Assembly (NCBI GenBank): GCA_963677935.2
Contig: CAXXEH010000003.1
Span: 5,208,001 to 5,272,000, forward strand
Direction of reading: 5' to 3'
Length of the DNA stretch: 64,000 nucleotides
Origin: JAAFHB01 sp963677935
GTDB lineage: Bacteria > Bacteroidota > Bacteroidia > Bacteroidales > Prolixibacteraceae
Under the pieces are notes generated by a model. That model was not told where the DNA came from, made no database searches, and saw only the letters and a program-made list of their open reading frames with translations. Below are positions 1 through 8,315 of the stretch, in pieces. Made by a program: the position numbers and the translations under genes. The stretch's first letter is position 1. Each line of letters opens with the position of its first letter.

Positions 1-71
1 CCGACCGGCCCTGCGTTACCCGGACTATGTCGTATTTCCTTGATATACTGCTTTCTTAAAGATTTTAAAAG

Positions 72-345
72 ATGTCACCAATCACTAAAACACGATCAGC
101 CAGATACGATCTGTGGACAAAAAACCAAAGGGGTTCAAGAGAAAGATAATGGGTCCACGAGAAGTATTAAAGGGTCCACAGATCCGCCAACTAGCGGATT
201 CGAGGTCAATTTGATCATCTATTCGCACCACAGGTGTGACAATAAACATCTCTCAAAGCATTCGTGAAAATTAGTGGACCAAAACGTTTTCTATTTGTGG
301 ACAAATCTCTTTTATCCGACAACTGGCTGATCTGTGGACAAAAAT
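72..345. repeat. Interspersed repeat, copy A
   Basis: This gene-free stretch resembles two other places in the window (about 1298-1590 and 28977-29378). Shared landmarks are a left end of the form CACCAAtCACTAAAACA, several copies of GGGTCCAC and GTGGACAAAA, the block CACCACAGGTGTGACAATAA, and a short palindrome ATCCGCCA-ACT-AGCGGAT at 182-199. A mutated second palindrome lies at 314-331. No believable protein is encoded; the 75-codon frame at 40-267 runs straight through the repeat. It sits just 3' of a DUF4402 gene, as copy B does. Boundaries are approximate. Confidence 0.6.
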
Positions 346-348
346 TAG

Positions 349-380
349 TAAAAAAAAACGGGACAATGCAGGTTGTCCCG
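349..380 (-). terminator. Rho-independent terminator of the first DUF4402 gene
   Basis: Read on the minus strand, an 8-bp perfect stem (CGGGACAA/TTGTCCCG, 359-366 with 373-380) with a 6-nt loop is followed by nine T residues. It lies 27 bp after the stop codon of the gene at 407-847, which is the expected place. The second DUF4402 paralogue carries a related terminator. Confidence 0.8.
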
Positions 381-406
381 TTTCACTCACTTCATACTTC
401 TTCTAC

Positions 407-847
407 TCAATTATATGCGAAAACTATGGTGTATGAACCCTGATAAACTCCTGAAGCCTGATCAGCGGCTAAATTTGCAGTTCCATTCAGCTGAATCGTC
501 TGTGATCCATTCGATGTGGCAGATGCTAATTCATTGTTACTTACAGTGGGGTCTAACGTAAAACCATTTCCAACCGAATCGGTGACCGTAGCCTGTTTCA
601 TCACTACATTAACTGCAACATTGCTTCCTGAGTTGATGGTCATTGCTCCCAGATTAACCGTTGTTGCCCCACCTGTACTAGTTGCTCCGATTGCAAGATC
701 AGTAACCGCTTGTGTGGAGGCACTTATCGATTCAATAACTTCAGCACAAATATGTCCGATGGCAACAGTCTGACCGCTGCATAAATTCGTTCCACTCCAT
801 CCAAGGATAAGAGCAGTGGCGAACATCAGAGCGATAATTGTTTTCAT
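407..847 (-). CDS. DUF4402 pilin-like secreted protein (paralogue 1)
   Basis: A 146-residue exported protein. Residues 1-25 form a signal peptide ending in CSG-Q. The rest is a small beta-rich domain with the DUF4402 pattern: an early TDLAIGA block, alternating Ser/Thr/Gly/Ala strands, and the terminal GVYQGSYTIVFAYN strand. Families of this type resemble spore-coat-U/pilin subunits that are folded by donor-strand chaperones. It is a clear paralogue of the protein at 1678-2115, and its terminator, promoter and downstream repeat are also related, so the whole unit was duplicated. Because a chaperone and an usher-like protein are encoded upstream on the same strand, a role as fibre subunit is likely but inferred. 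Confidence 0.82.
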   Translation of the reverse strand: MKTIIALMFATALILGWSGTNLCSGQTVAIGHICAEVIESISASTQAVTDLAIGATSTGGATTVNLGAMTINSGSNVAVNVVMKQATVTDSVGNGFTLDPTVSNNELASATSNGSQTIQLNGTANLAADQASGVYQGSYTIVFAYN

Positions 848-895
848 GGCTTACGTTTTTTGTCTGTAAATCCCTGTTAAGAAATATTTACATTA

Positions 896-926
896 CAAAT
901 ATACGTAAAAAAAGTTTCATATGCAA
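896..926 (-). promoter_or_regulatory. Bacteroidota-type promoter of the first DUF4402 gene
   Basis: On the minus strand TATATTTG (896-903) matches the -7 consensus TAnnTTTG exactly. A TTG triplet (924-926) lies 20 bp upstream, as expected for the -33 element. The leader to the ATG would be about 45 nt. The paralogue at 1678-2115 has the related sequence TGTATTTG at 2163-2170. Confidence 0.65.
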
Positions 927-1297
927 GAAAAAAGTAAAAGAAATATTTACAAATACAAAATATTTTATTTTTAGGAATTTATGTGGGTTATGCCGAATCT
1001 TTAAATATGCTAAAGAACAGAAAATAAGATATATATAAATATTAGTAATAATTGTAAATATATTTTACACACGTAAAACGATGTGTGATTAGTTTGATAT
1101 TGCTCGTTTTGGATCCGCTTTAGGATCTTCTGGTGTAAAATAAATCGATTTTATGGATTGCAATCTTCCCGGAATTGCCTGATGGAGGTTATTCCTGATT
1201 TTCTCTCACCACGACGCAATGAAAAGGTAAGGAACTTTACCTGATCAATATATAAGATTTGCGGGGCCTTGGTGGAAATAAACGATTAAGCCACAAA

Positions 1298-1590
1298 GAT
1301 GCCGCCAGATCACAAAAACGCCATTAGCCTGATTAGATGTCTGTGGACATAAAAATAAAATTGGTCCACTATAAAGATAAGGGTCCACAATCCGCCAGTT
1401 GGCGGATAACACAGATTAGAAAAAACAAAAGCAGTTATACTACTTTTGTTTTCAAATTATCTTTCAAAACAATTCATCCATCTCACACCACCGGTGTGAC
1501 AATAAACATCAACTAAAAGAATTAGTGAAAATTGGTGGACCCAAATTTTTTCTATTAGTGGGCCAAAAAGTATTATATGATTGTTAATTA
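1298..1590. repeat. Interspersed repeat, copy B
   Basis: This is related to the repeats at 72-345 and 28977-29378 and is closest to the latter. Shared parts are GGGTCCACaaTCCGCCAGTT, the palindrome ATCCGCCAG-TTGGCGGAT (1390-1407), a hairpin built from ACAAAAGCAGT and ACTACTTTTGT (1424-1449), and CACCGGTGTGACAATAAACA. The rest of the gap between the two DUF4402 genes (about 930-1297) is AT-rich and shows nothing I recognise. Confidence 0.6.
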
Positions 1591-1621
1591 GTGGTTTTTT
1601 GGATCTTGCCCGATTTTTTGC

Positions 1622-1652
1622 AAAAAAAAACAGGACAATTTCCGTTGCCCTG
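1622..1652 (-). terminator. Terminator of the second DUF4402 gene
   Basis: On the minus strand ACAGGGCAA pairs with TTGTCCTGT (one G-U pair), followed by a run of nine T residues. It lies 26 bp beyond the stop codon of the gene at 1678-2115. Its similarity to the terminator at 349-380 supports duplication of the whole unit. Confidence 0.75.
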
Positions 1653-1677
1653 TTTCATTTTCCACTTTCTTCTTTTA

Positions 1678-2115
1678 TCAATTATATGCAAAAACTACGG
1701 TGTATGAACCCTGGTATAGACCTGAAGCCTGGTTGGCAGCTAAATTGGCGGTTCCGTTCAACTGAATGGTTTGAGAGCCATTGGATGTAATGCATGTCAA
1801 TTCATGATTATTTGCAGTTGGGTTTAATGTAAAACCATTTCCAAGCGAATTGGTAACCGTGGCCTGCTGCATCACCAAATTGACCGTTACATTATTCCCT
1901 GAACTGATGGTCATCGCCCCGAGATCAACGTTGGTGGCATCCGAACTTATTGTCCCAATTGCCAGATCTGTTAGCGCTTGTGTCGTGGCGCTGATTGACT
2001 CAACCACCTCAGCACTGACATGTCCAATTGCAGAAGTCTGACCCTTGCTCACATTTGTTCCTCCCATTAACAACAAAAGAGCAGTTGCTAAAAGCATGGA
2101 GGTTATCGTTCTCAT
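1678..2115 (-). CDS. DUF4402 pilin-like secreted protein (paralogue 2)
   Basis: A 145-residue paralogue of the protein at 407-847, with the same layout: signal peptide (residues 1-25, ending SKG-Q), the block TDLAIGTISS, a Gly/Ser/Thr-rich beta domain, and the closing GLYQGSYTVVFAYN strand. The C-terminal third is nearly identical to its partner, while the middle differs mainly in conservative changes. Such a pattern suits two subunits of one fibre or antigenic variants. The gene lies downstream of the usher-like gene on the same strand but has its own promoter-like sequence and terminator, so it is probably transcribed alone. The fibre-subunit role is inferred from the family and neighbours. 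Confidence 0.82.
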   Translation of the reverse strand: MRTITSMLLATALLLLMGGTNVSKGQTSAIGHVSAEVVESISATTQALTDLAIGTISSDATNVDLGAMTISSGNNVTVNLVMQQATVTNSLGNGFTLNPTANNHELTCITSNGSQTIQLNGTANLAANQASGLYQGSYTVVFAYN

Positions 2116-2255
2116 AGGATATTATTTTGTCTGTAAATTTTTGTTTAAAAACACTTACTATACAAATACATGTAAAATAAGAATGAAAATGTAAAATAAT
2201 AATATCTTCACGATGGTTTCTTTACTTTAACTGAGCCGTTTCTGACCCGCGTTTT

Positions 2256-2639
2256 TTAATTTGGAAGCAGTTTTATGTTTTTTCTGAGCAATTCTATCAT
2301 AAAGCTGATCTCATCCGAAACATCATCGAGCCGGTCGACGATCTCCTCTTCCTCAAATTTCAGAATCACATAACCTGTCTGCTCAAGATCGTCCTGCATC
2401 TTCCGCTCTGACACTGAAGGTTGTGAATGGCCATTGATCTTAATAATCAGTTTAAGATCTGAACAAATAAAGTCTGCCAGGTAACCATTGACGTGAAACT
2501 GACGCTTAAACTGATAACCATACATTTTTCTCGCCTTCAAAGCATTAAACCATAATATGGCTTCCCCTTTTGTCCCTTCAGTCCGTAATTTCCTTGCAAA
2601 GGGTTTCAGTTTTTCATGGTAGTTTAATTTGTGGTGCAT
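2256..2639 (-). CDS. DUF559 endonuclease-like protein with altered active site
   Basis: A 127-residue protein of the DUF559 family (Vsr/restriction-endonuclease fold). Recognisable blocks are KLRTEGTKGEAILWFNALKA, then YQFKRQFHVNGYLADFIC, then the core strand LKLIIKINGHSQ, then the helix around ERKMQDDLEQTGYVILKF. Family members normally show an acidic E-x-D in the core strand (as in VIEIDGGSH). Here these positions read K and N (IKING), so two metal-binding residues appear lost although the preceding Asp in LADFIC remains. It is therefore probably not an active nuclease, or it works differently. It stands alone between the fibre genes; it may be a solo mobile gene. No signal peptide. Confidence 0.8.
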   Translation of the reverse strand: MHHKLNYHEKLKPFARKLRTEGTKGEAILWFNALKARKMYGYQFKRQFHVNGYLADFICSDLKLIIKINGHSQPSVSERKMQDDLEQTGYVILKFEEEEIVDRLDDVSDEISFMIELLRKNIKLLPN

Positions 2640-2762
2640 ATTTTTTAGTTCAAAGGATTTATAAAACCGATTAATTAATATTTGCCTGTGGGAAAAAATC
2701 CCCCCTGGCCCCCCTTTCCCAAAGGGGGAGAGCCTCCGCCCCTGGCCACTTTGAGCGCCACC

Positions 2763-5753
2763 TCAATGTTCGGCAGTCCCCGTTCTGCGTACAACGAACG
2801 CTTTGGTGTAGCCCAGATCAATGAGCCTGGGCAGAAATACGATCGCCTCCTCGCGATCTGCAAACCCGTTGATCTCAACTTTGTACAATCCATCTTCAAA
2901 GATCATTTTAACAGGATGATCACCTGCAATTTTTAAGAGCTCCGTTCGAACGGCATTGGCTTTTTGTTCATCCGTAAATGCTGCAACCTGTATCAGAGCG
3001 CTATAAATTTTTTTGTCAACCTGCTCAGGCGCTTTGCTTTCTATCTCAGTGGGTTCCACTTCTGGGATAGGGGTGAGTACAAAATCCAGACCACCAACAA
3101 TATCCCCCTCAAACGATGGCGAGATTTTAAATTCAATCTGCCCGGGAGAGGAGGTCATCCTAAGATTATTCAATTGTTCGGGATCGACACGCGCAATATA
3201 TTCACCCGGCTCAAGTCCCAGGTAATAGATGTACCCATCCGATTCCGAAAGGGTTTGGGCCACAGGCGGAGTGGCAAAAACAGCCTCCATCTCCGAAAAC
3301 TTACCCCCCTCAGTTTGTTCACGCGGTCTCTTCTTGTAAATTTTTATAGCAATCCGTCTGAGTCCTTTGAGTCCGTTATCCTTGTTGATAAAGGCCATTC
3401 CGCTCACTTCTCCCATTGCCACCACGGGCACATTGATCCGCTTAAACTGGTTGGGATCGATGAGTACCTGGTATACCTTCTTCTTAAACCGCCACGAGAT
3501 ATTGGGGAGATCGTTATCCTGAAACTCAACAAGGTAGTTGGTAAATGCATTTAAATCGGGTATCCTGACAATCGAATCTTTCGGGTTGAAAATCGCCCTT
3601 CCCCCCATGATTCCAACATTGGATATTTTGATCATCCGTTCCCCCTTATCAAATTTACCGTTGTAGTTCTGGTCCAGAAAAGGGTAGAGGAGCAGACCCC
3701 CTTTGCTCGTTGAAGAGTTATTGCTGCCATACACATATCCGTTTCCCCCGCCAAATGCGAGCGACCCCTGCACACTTTCGGAGGTCATCGTTGTCGTACG
3801 GTTACGTGAAGCCGACATGTTGGTACGTGCAAACGGCAGGTCATATTTAATGTTAAAATTGATAAAATAGTCGTTGTAGAGCACATTCTTTTCGTACGAG
3901 ATGGCGAAATAGCCCCTTGACGCGTATTTTTCGATGGTCATTTTCCAGGTATTTAAATTGCCACCGCTGAAATCATATTGTGCTGATGGGCGAATCGTTA
4001 ATCCCCTCTTCATCCTGTACGACAGGGCAAGGTCAGAGATTATGTTTGGAGAAAGTTTGTCGTTCCAATTGACCACTGTCGCCGCGTTGGCACTAAACTG
4101 TTTATAATAGGAAGAAATGATAATATTGCTATAATTGTATTTGAATGTTTGATAGACGAGTTGCGTATAATCCAATCGAGCAAACCCATATAATTGTTTG
4201 CATTTAAGTGGTAACGACAGCTTAAATTTCCGCTCTTCCGGGGCGTTGGAAAGGGTAACCTGTTGCCCTTCCACATATTTGGCGTAATCAATTTCGAGGA
4301 AGATATCCTTCCTTATATAATAATCCAAAACACCTCTTGCTTTGACGCCATGATCGTATTCACCGTTAATCGTCATTTTTGAGAAGGGCTGAAAGGTGGC
4401 AGAGACAAACGGGATCCATGGACTATTGGGGATTGAGGATAAATATTCGGCGCCTCCTCCGATGGTTAAGATCCGGCTCACCCCGTAGTTAAATTCGGCC
4501 CTTCCAAATAGGCTCGAAAGGGTATCCTCCAAAATTCCACCCGAGAGTCCATATTCAAATTCACCGGTTGGCATCACCGTGTAGGGGACATTCAATGTCC
4601 GTTCATCGGTCCGCTCTTCACCTAGCGGACCATAAAATTTTAGTTTAAGTGTAGTGTAGCCGTAGACGATGGGTACTTTAAACTGGTACAACCCCGAAGC
4701 ATCCGATTTGGTATAGTCTACGAGCACATTGTTGATATAGAGCTCTATGCTCCAGTTGGGTTCGGTGTGATCGTTAATCAGGTAGTAACCCGACGCCTTG
4801 CGGATCGTTGTTGGGGTATTCCTAACAACTGCGCCAACGATTGGCGCCTTAAGGAAGGCGATAGACTGATTGGAAATTTTTCCTAACTGGGCCTGTTTGA
4901 TCATCGATTTATCATTGTCGACCCACCGCCAGAGGTAGTTATAATTGCGTTTATCAAATTTATATTGGGAATAATAATTGACAGCCACATCAGCCTCACC
5001 ATAAAGCAGCTCTGTACCAATCCCCAGACTAACCCGATGATCAGTCGGGCCGTTCCAGGTCTGATAAGAACCTAGAGAATAATCCATCGTACCGGGTTTA
5101 AAGAAATGGTAATCACGTTTTATGATGGTATCTGCACTTACTTCCCCCCTGATTTTCGCCACATTCGTCCGTTGTTTCTCGATGCGTAGTTGCTTAAGAA
5201 TAGGAAGTTCAAAATTCGATTTAAGCATTAAGGTGAGCGCACGGTAATTGAAACTCAGGGTAATTCCAAATGCCTCAGCAAACAGCGAGGACTCCATATA
5301 GAGGGATCCCAACTCCTTCACGAGTCCGTTACGGGTATTGATAGTTTTGTTGCCCACTTTGATTTGGTGGGTATCGAAGTTAATCGAATAGGTCTGGCTC
5401 TCTTTTTCGATAAATCCGCTGACTATAGTCCCATTTTTACCAGTATTGCACTGGATATTCAATGTATTAAAAAGATCTTCAATATTTACAAACAGTAGCT
5501 TGTTATTCCCGTAGATTGCCTCAATATAAAACATTTTATAACCATCGATTAAAACGCGAACGGGCACTTCATCATACGCAAAAACCGGTACATCAACTTT
5601 CTCTCCGATTGTGGCCTGGGCCCTACTCTCGTAATCCGGGAAAGTGAAGCATAGAATAAAAAGAAAGTATAATTTTGGTAATGATATAGCTATAATACTT
5701 CCAGTTAACCTGCAAATAACCTGCACTTTACCGATGTAACCGGGAGTTTTCAT
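2763..5753 (-). CDS. Outer-membrane usher-like protein with C-terminal SPOR domain
   Basis: A 996-residue exported protein (signal ends near SRAQA). The N-terminal 150 residues form a periplasmic domain beginning VPVRVLIDGYKMFYIEAI. From about residue 170 alternating aromatic strands suggest a large beta barrel. Around residues 330-395 there is an Ig-like insert (SIELYINNVLVDYT ... GYTTLKLKFYGPLGEE ... LNVPYTVMPTGEFEYGLSGG) that strongly resembles the plug of fimbrial ushers. Near residue 695 a segment FLDQNYNGKFDKGE resembles the SdrB/usher C-terminal domain. Residues about 910-990 form a SPOR domain, which binds denuded peptidoglycan. The ATG is 3 bp from the stop of the pilin-like gene at 5757-6254. 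With the PapD-like chaperone at 6474-7361 this implies a chaperone-usher pathway. The usher call is by pattern, not alignment. Confidence 0.7.
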   Translation of the reverse strand: MKTPGYIGKVQVICRLTGSIIAISLPKLYFLFILCFTFPDYESRAQATIGEKVDVPVFAYDEVPVRVLIDGYKMFYIEAIYGNNKLLFVNIEDLFNTLNIQCNTGKNGTIVSGFIEKESQTYSINFDTHQIKVGNKTINTRNGLVKELGSLYMESSLFAEAFGITLSFNYRALTLMLKSNFELPILKQLRIEKQRTNVAKIRGEVSADTIIKRDYHFFKPGTMDYSLGSYQTWNGPTDHRVSLGIGTELLYGEADVAVNYYSQYKFDKRNYNYLWRWVDNDKSMIKQAQLGKISNQSIAFLKAPIVGAVVRNTPTTIRKASGYYLINDHTEPNWSIELYINNVLVDYTKSDASGLYQFKVPIVYGYTTLKLKFYGPLGEERTDERTLNVPYTVMPTGEFEYGLSGGILEDTLSSLFGRAEFNYGVSRILTIGGGAEYLSSIPNSPWIPFVSATFQPFSKMTINGEYDHGVKARGVLDYYIRKDIFLEIDYAKYVEGQQVTLSNAPEERKFKLSLPLKCKQLYGFARLDYTQLVYQTFKYNYSNIIISSYYKQFSANAATVVNWNDKLSPNIISDLALSYRMKRGLTIRPSAQYDFSGGNLNTWKMTIEKYASRGYFAISYEKNVLYNDYFINFNIKYDLPFARTNMSASRNRTTTMTSESVQGSLAFGGGNGYVYGSNNSSTSKGGLLLYPFLDQNYNGKFDKGERMIKISNVGIMGGRAIFNPKDSIVRIPDLNAFTNYLVEFQDNDLPNISWRFKKKVYQVLIDPNQFKRINVPVVAMGEVSGMAFINKDNGLKGLRRIAIKIYKKRPREQTEGGKFSEMEAVFATPPVAQTLSESDGYIYYLGLEPGEYIARVDPEQLNNLRMTSSPGQIEFKISPSFEGDIVGGLDFVLTPIPEVEPTEIESKAPEQVDKKIYSALIQVAAFTDEQKANAVRTELLKIAGDHPVKMIFEDGLYKVEINGFADREEAIVFLPRLIDLGYTKAFVVRRTGTAEH

Positions 5754-5756
5754 ACG

Positions 5757-6254
5757 CTATTCCTGGGTAAAGGTGATGTTGAAATGGCCTGAATAAATAC
5801 CAACAGGAGCGCCGCCTGGGATCGAGAGTGTAGCACCAACGCGAACCTGATTAATAAAGTTACAATCGGTGGTTGTTGTTAGGCTTAGGTTTGGATCAGT
5901 AGAGTCAATGGTAAGTGTCAGTGAACCTGTACCTCCATCGGTTAAATAGGTCGTTCCGCCAAATGAGATTCCCACATTTCTACCCGGACAAAGCTTTACA
6001 TTAAAAATGGCCGGATGGGTGGTCGAACCAAATACAAATACGATTCCGCCAGTAGTACTCACCGTGCCGTGATCACTTACCGAGATCGTTCCACCATTCC
6101 CGATTACGCAAAACTTACCAAAATTTATGGCTTGTGTGGCTTCGATTGTCATGGTTCGTGGGGGCAATGCTGGTTGGGCAATAGCTGGTAAGCTGCTAAA
6201 GTATAGCAGGATGAGAAATATGAATCCTTTTATTTGCCTGATGTTGATGCCCAT
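5757..6254 (-). CDS. DUF4402-like pilin subunit adjoining the usher gene
   Basis: A 165-residue secreted protein (signal to about residue 26, LPAIA-Q). The mature part starts MTIEATQAINFGKFCVIGNG, the typical DUF4402 opening strand with FG, and ends VGIYSGHFNITFTQE, the typical closing strand. Two cysteines in FCVIG and KLCPG could form a disulfide, as in classical pilins; a third is in TDCNF. The gene is 3 bp upstream of the usher-like gene and shares its operon. The tight coupling suggests a subunit with a special place in the fibre, such as tip or base, which is inference. Confidence 0.8.
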   Translation of the reverse strand: MGINIRQIKGFIFLILLYFSSLPAIAQPALPPRTMTIEATQAINFGKFCVIGNGGTISVSDHGTVSTTGGIVFVFGSTTHPAIFNVKLCPGRNVGISFGGTTYLTDGGTGSLTLTIDSTDPNLSLTTTTDCNFINQVRVGATLSIPGGAPVGIYSGHFNITFTQE

Positions 6255-6473
6255 TGCTGATATCTTTATATCATTAATATTTAATAATTTATCTTCGAAT
6301 TATCCGGGGCGCTGTAGCGTTCAGGGTATTCAAAAAATTACACAGAGGTCACACAGCTTTACACGGAGTTTAAAGTTCAAACACTCGACTTTTTTTGATC
6401 ATTTATTCGATTATATAATAAAATGAATGATAGGGGCCGTTCATGGACTACTAAGGTTGAAAAGAAAAATAAG

Positions 6474-7361
6474 TCATTGTTCCTTTTTCTGATTATTGCC
6501 CTGCTCGCCAGTAGCTCCCTGTGCGATTGAAGGCTGTTCTGTCAACGGTAATTCGACCTCGGCATACACTATATTTTTTGAATCATTTGGATTGGTATAA
6601 CGAACGTGTAATTTGCCATTTTTAAGGTCCATACCAGGAGTGGTCTTTAAATTGATGACCATATTCAGTTTGTTAAGGTTTGTAAAAACCCTGACTCCTT
6701 TTATTTTGCCAATTTCATATGGTTTACCTTTTGTGGAAATATAATCTACTATTAAATCGCCATAGGTGGAGCAATTCCCTTCACGGTTGATTTCCAGTTT
6801 AAGCGCTGGAATTGAATCCTTTTGATTTTCCAGTTTTAAATTGCTTAATGAAGTGTTTACCTTCATTTCGCCGGTACGGATAATGACCGGAATGCTTATC
6901 CCATAAATTGGGATTAACTTAACCCTGACAATCTTTAAAGTGTCCTCATTTTTGTTTTGAAGCGGTCTGTAATCTTTTTCTGACCGGAAATAGAGATGCG
7001 AACGGTATTCACCTGGTGGCATATCCAATTTACGCCTGTATTGCACCATCACTACCTGCGGTTCCTGGGGCGCCAACGTGACAGTTCTTGGGAAAATCCG
7101 TAAATAGGGTTCAGCAGACATTTGCACAGAATCGGGTTTTTCGATAATAGCATACCCCCCATTACCGGTTTGGTTATAATGGAGAAAAGAGATCGAATAG
7201 GTGGTGGTATCTTTACCCATATTGACCAGGTTAAATTCTTCGCGTTGCTTATTCCCTTCAAAGACCACGCGTGTTGGAGTGATCAGTAAATCACCCTGAC
7301 CAAATGCCGGAAAAATTATGCCGGAAAAGTAAATCAGCAGAATCTGTAATTTGCTTTTCAT
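6474..7361 (-). CDS. PapD-like periplasmic pilus chaperone
   Basis: A 295-residue exported protein (signal ends FPAFG-Q). It has the two-domain PapD/FimC pattern: an N-terminal Ig domain starting LLITPTRVVFEGNKQREEF, then the G-strand region YLRIFPRTVTLAPQEPQVVM followed by YRRKLDMPPGEYRSHLYF, and a second Ig-like domain from about residue 155. The hydrophobic F-P-x-x-V-T-L-x-P block and the Gln before the strand match the subunit-binding strand of archaic (sigma/alternate) chaperones. A hydrophilic tail of about 15 residues ends the protein. It lies between two pilin-like genes and 220 bp upstream of the usher-adjacent subunit. Expected role: donor-strand folding of the DUF4402 subunits in the periplasm. 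Confidence 0.82.
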   Translation of the reverse strand: MKSKLQILLIYFSGIIFPAFGQGDLLITPTRVVFEGNKQREEFNLVNMGKDTTTYSISFLHYNQTGNGGYAIIEKPDSVQMSAEPYLRIFPRTVTLAPQEPQVVMVQYRRKLDMPPGEYRSHLYFRSEKDYRPLQNKNEDTLKIVRVKLIPIYGISIPVIIRTGEMKVNTSLSNLKLENQKDSIPALKLEINREGNCSTYGDLIVDYISTKGKPYEIGKIKGVRVFTNLNKLNMVINLKTTPGMDLKNGKLHVRYTNPNDSKNIVYAEVELPLTEQPSIAQGATGEQGNNQKKEQ

Positions 7362-7598
7362 AGTTTTAAATTTTTACTGATTATTTTTAAAACAGAATGA
7401 AGCGTCTTCTTCAAGAAGAAACATCCATGCCACAGGATTTAGCCTTATCCTTTTGGGCATAAAGCGAACAAGAATTCAAAAAGCCAGATTCAGTGCACGG
7501 ATGTTCTTGGATTTTAATTTGTTCACTAAAATAGAATACCCAGGAAATTGGCAGATTCATTCATCCAAAATTGCCCATTTCCGAAATAGTGAATCATA

Positions 7599-8141
7599 TC
7601 AATAGGCTACGGTTACATTGAAAGTCCCGTGATAAACTCCTGGTATTTGGGCTGCACCGACAGCCAATGTTCCTCCAACTTTAAATGCATCAGTGCCTCC
7701 GGCAACAAATACACTTCCAACAGAACCTGCAGTAAGTGTCCCTTTTGAACAAGTCATGTTTGTAACAGCCATAGTTTCATTACCAGTTCCAGTGGTGTTA
7801 GTGAGATTAAAGGGGGCTGTAGGAACTGTAATAACATATGGAACAAACCCTGTTCCTGTTACTGTATAGGCTCCTGATTTTGGGGTAATTGATGATGCCG
7901 TAAGTGTCAATGATCCGGTTTTGGTACGACCATCAGCAATATCAATAATAACCGTTCCTGAAGTACTGGCATCAGGGACAATCCCTCCGAATTCCAGATC
8001 CTGCACAGCCGTAAGTGCAATTGCCCCCAATATCTGGGCATTGGCATCATTGACTTTTGTATCTGTTGTTTGCGCCGCCCCCCTGTTTGTAACTCCCGCC
8101 ACTACCATAATGACGGCGAAAAGCATTAAAAATTTTCTCAT
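7599..8141 (-). CDS. DUF4402 domain secreted protein, probable major pilin
   Basis: A 180-residue protein with signal peptide (ends NRGAA-Q) and the clearest DUF4402 domain in the window: ALTAVQDLEFGGIVPDAS, then TVIIDIADGRTKTGSLTLTA, a variable middle, and the closing IPGVYHGTFNVTVAY. It is the first gene of the chaperone/usher group when read in the direction of transcription and so is the natural candidate for the most abundant subunit (inference). Together with the genes at 407, 1678 and 5757 it makes four subunit-like proteins for one chaperone and one usher. Confidence 0.85.
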   Translation of the reverse strand: MRKFLMLFAVIMVVAGVTNRGAAQTTDTKVNDANAQILGAIALTAVQDLEFGGIVPDASTSGTVIIDIADGRTKTGSLTLTASSITPKSGAYTVTGTGFVPYVITVPTAPFNLTNTTGTGNETMAVTNMTCSKGTLTAGSVGSVFVAGGTDAFKVGGTLAVGAAQIPGVYHGTFNVTVAY

Positions 8142-8315
8142 TTTGTTTTTGTATTAAATAATTAAAGAGGTTGTTTTTGCATATTTCACCGCTTACATTA
8201 CCTGGTAACGATCGGCGGTGCGGGTCGCTATGCCGCTTCCCTGTTGTCGTTTCTTACTCACTGTTTCGTTTTCTGGTTCTTCGGTAGCGTTTTTATGGGT
8301 TAGACTTATTGTTTC

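Noticed and set aside
40..267. 75-codon plus-strand frame at the left edge
   Set aside because: It crosses the interspersed repeat and shares no protein pattern with copies B and C.
2675..2936. Overlapping frames on both strands beside the usher 3' end
   Set aside because: They contain the low-complexity block CCCCCTTTCCCAAAGGGGG, a hairpin, and overlap the SPOR-coding region.
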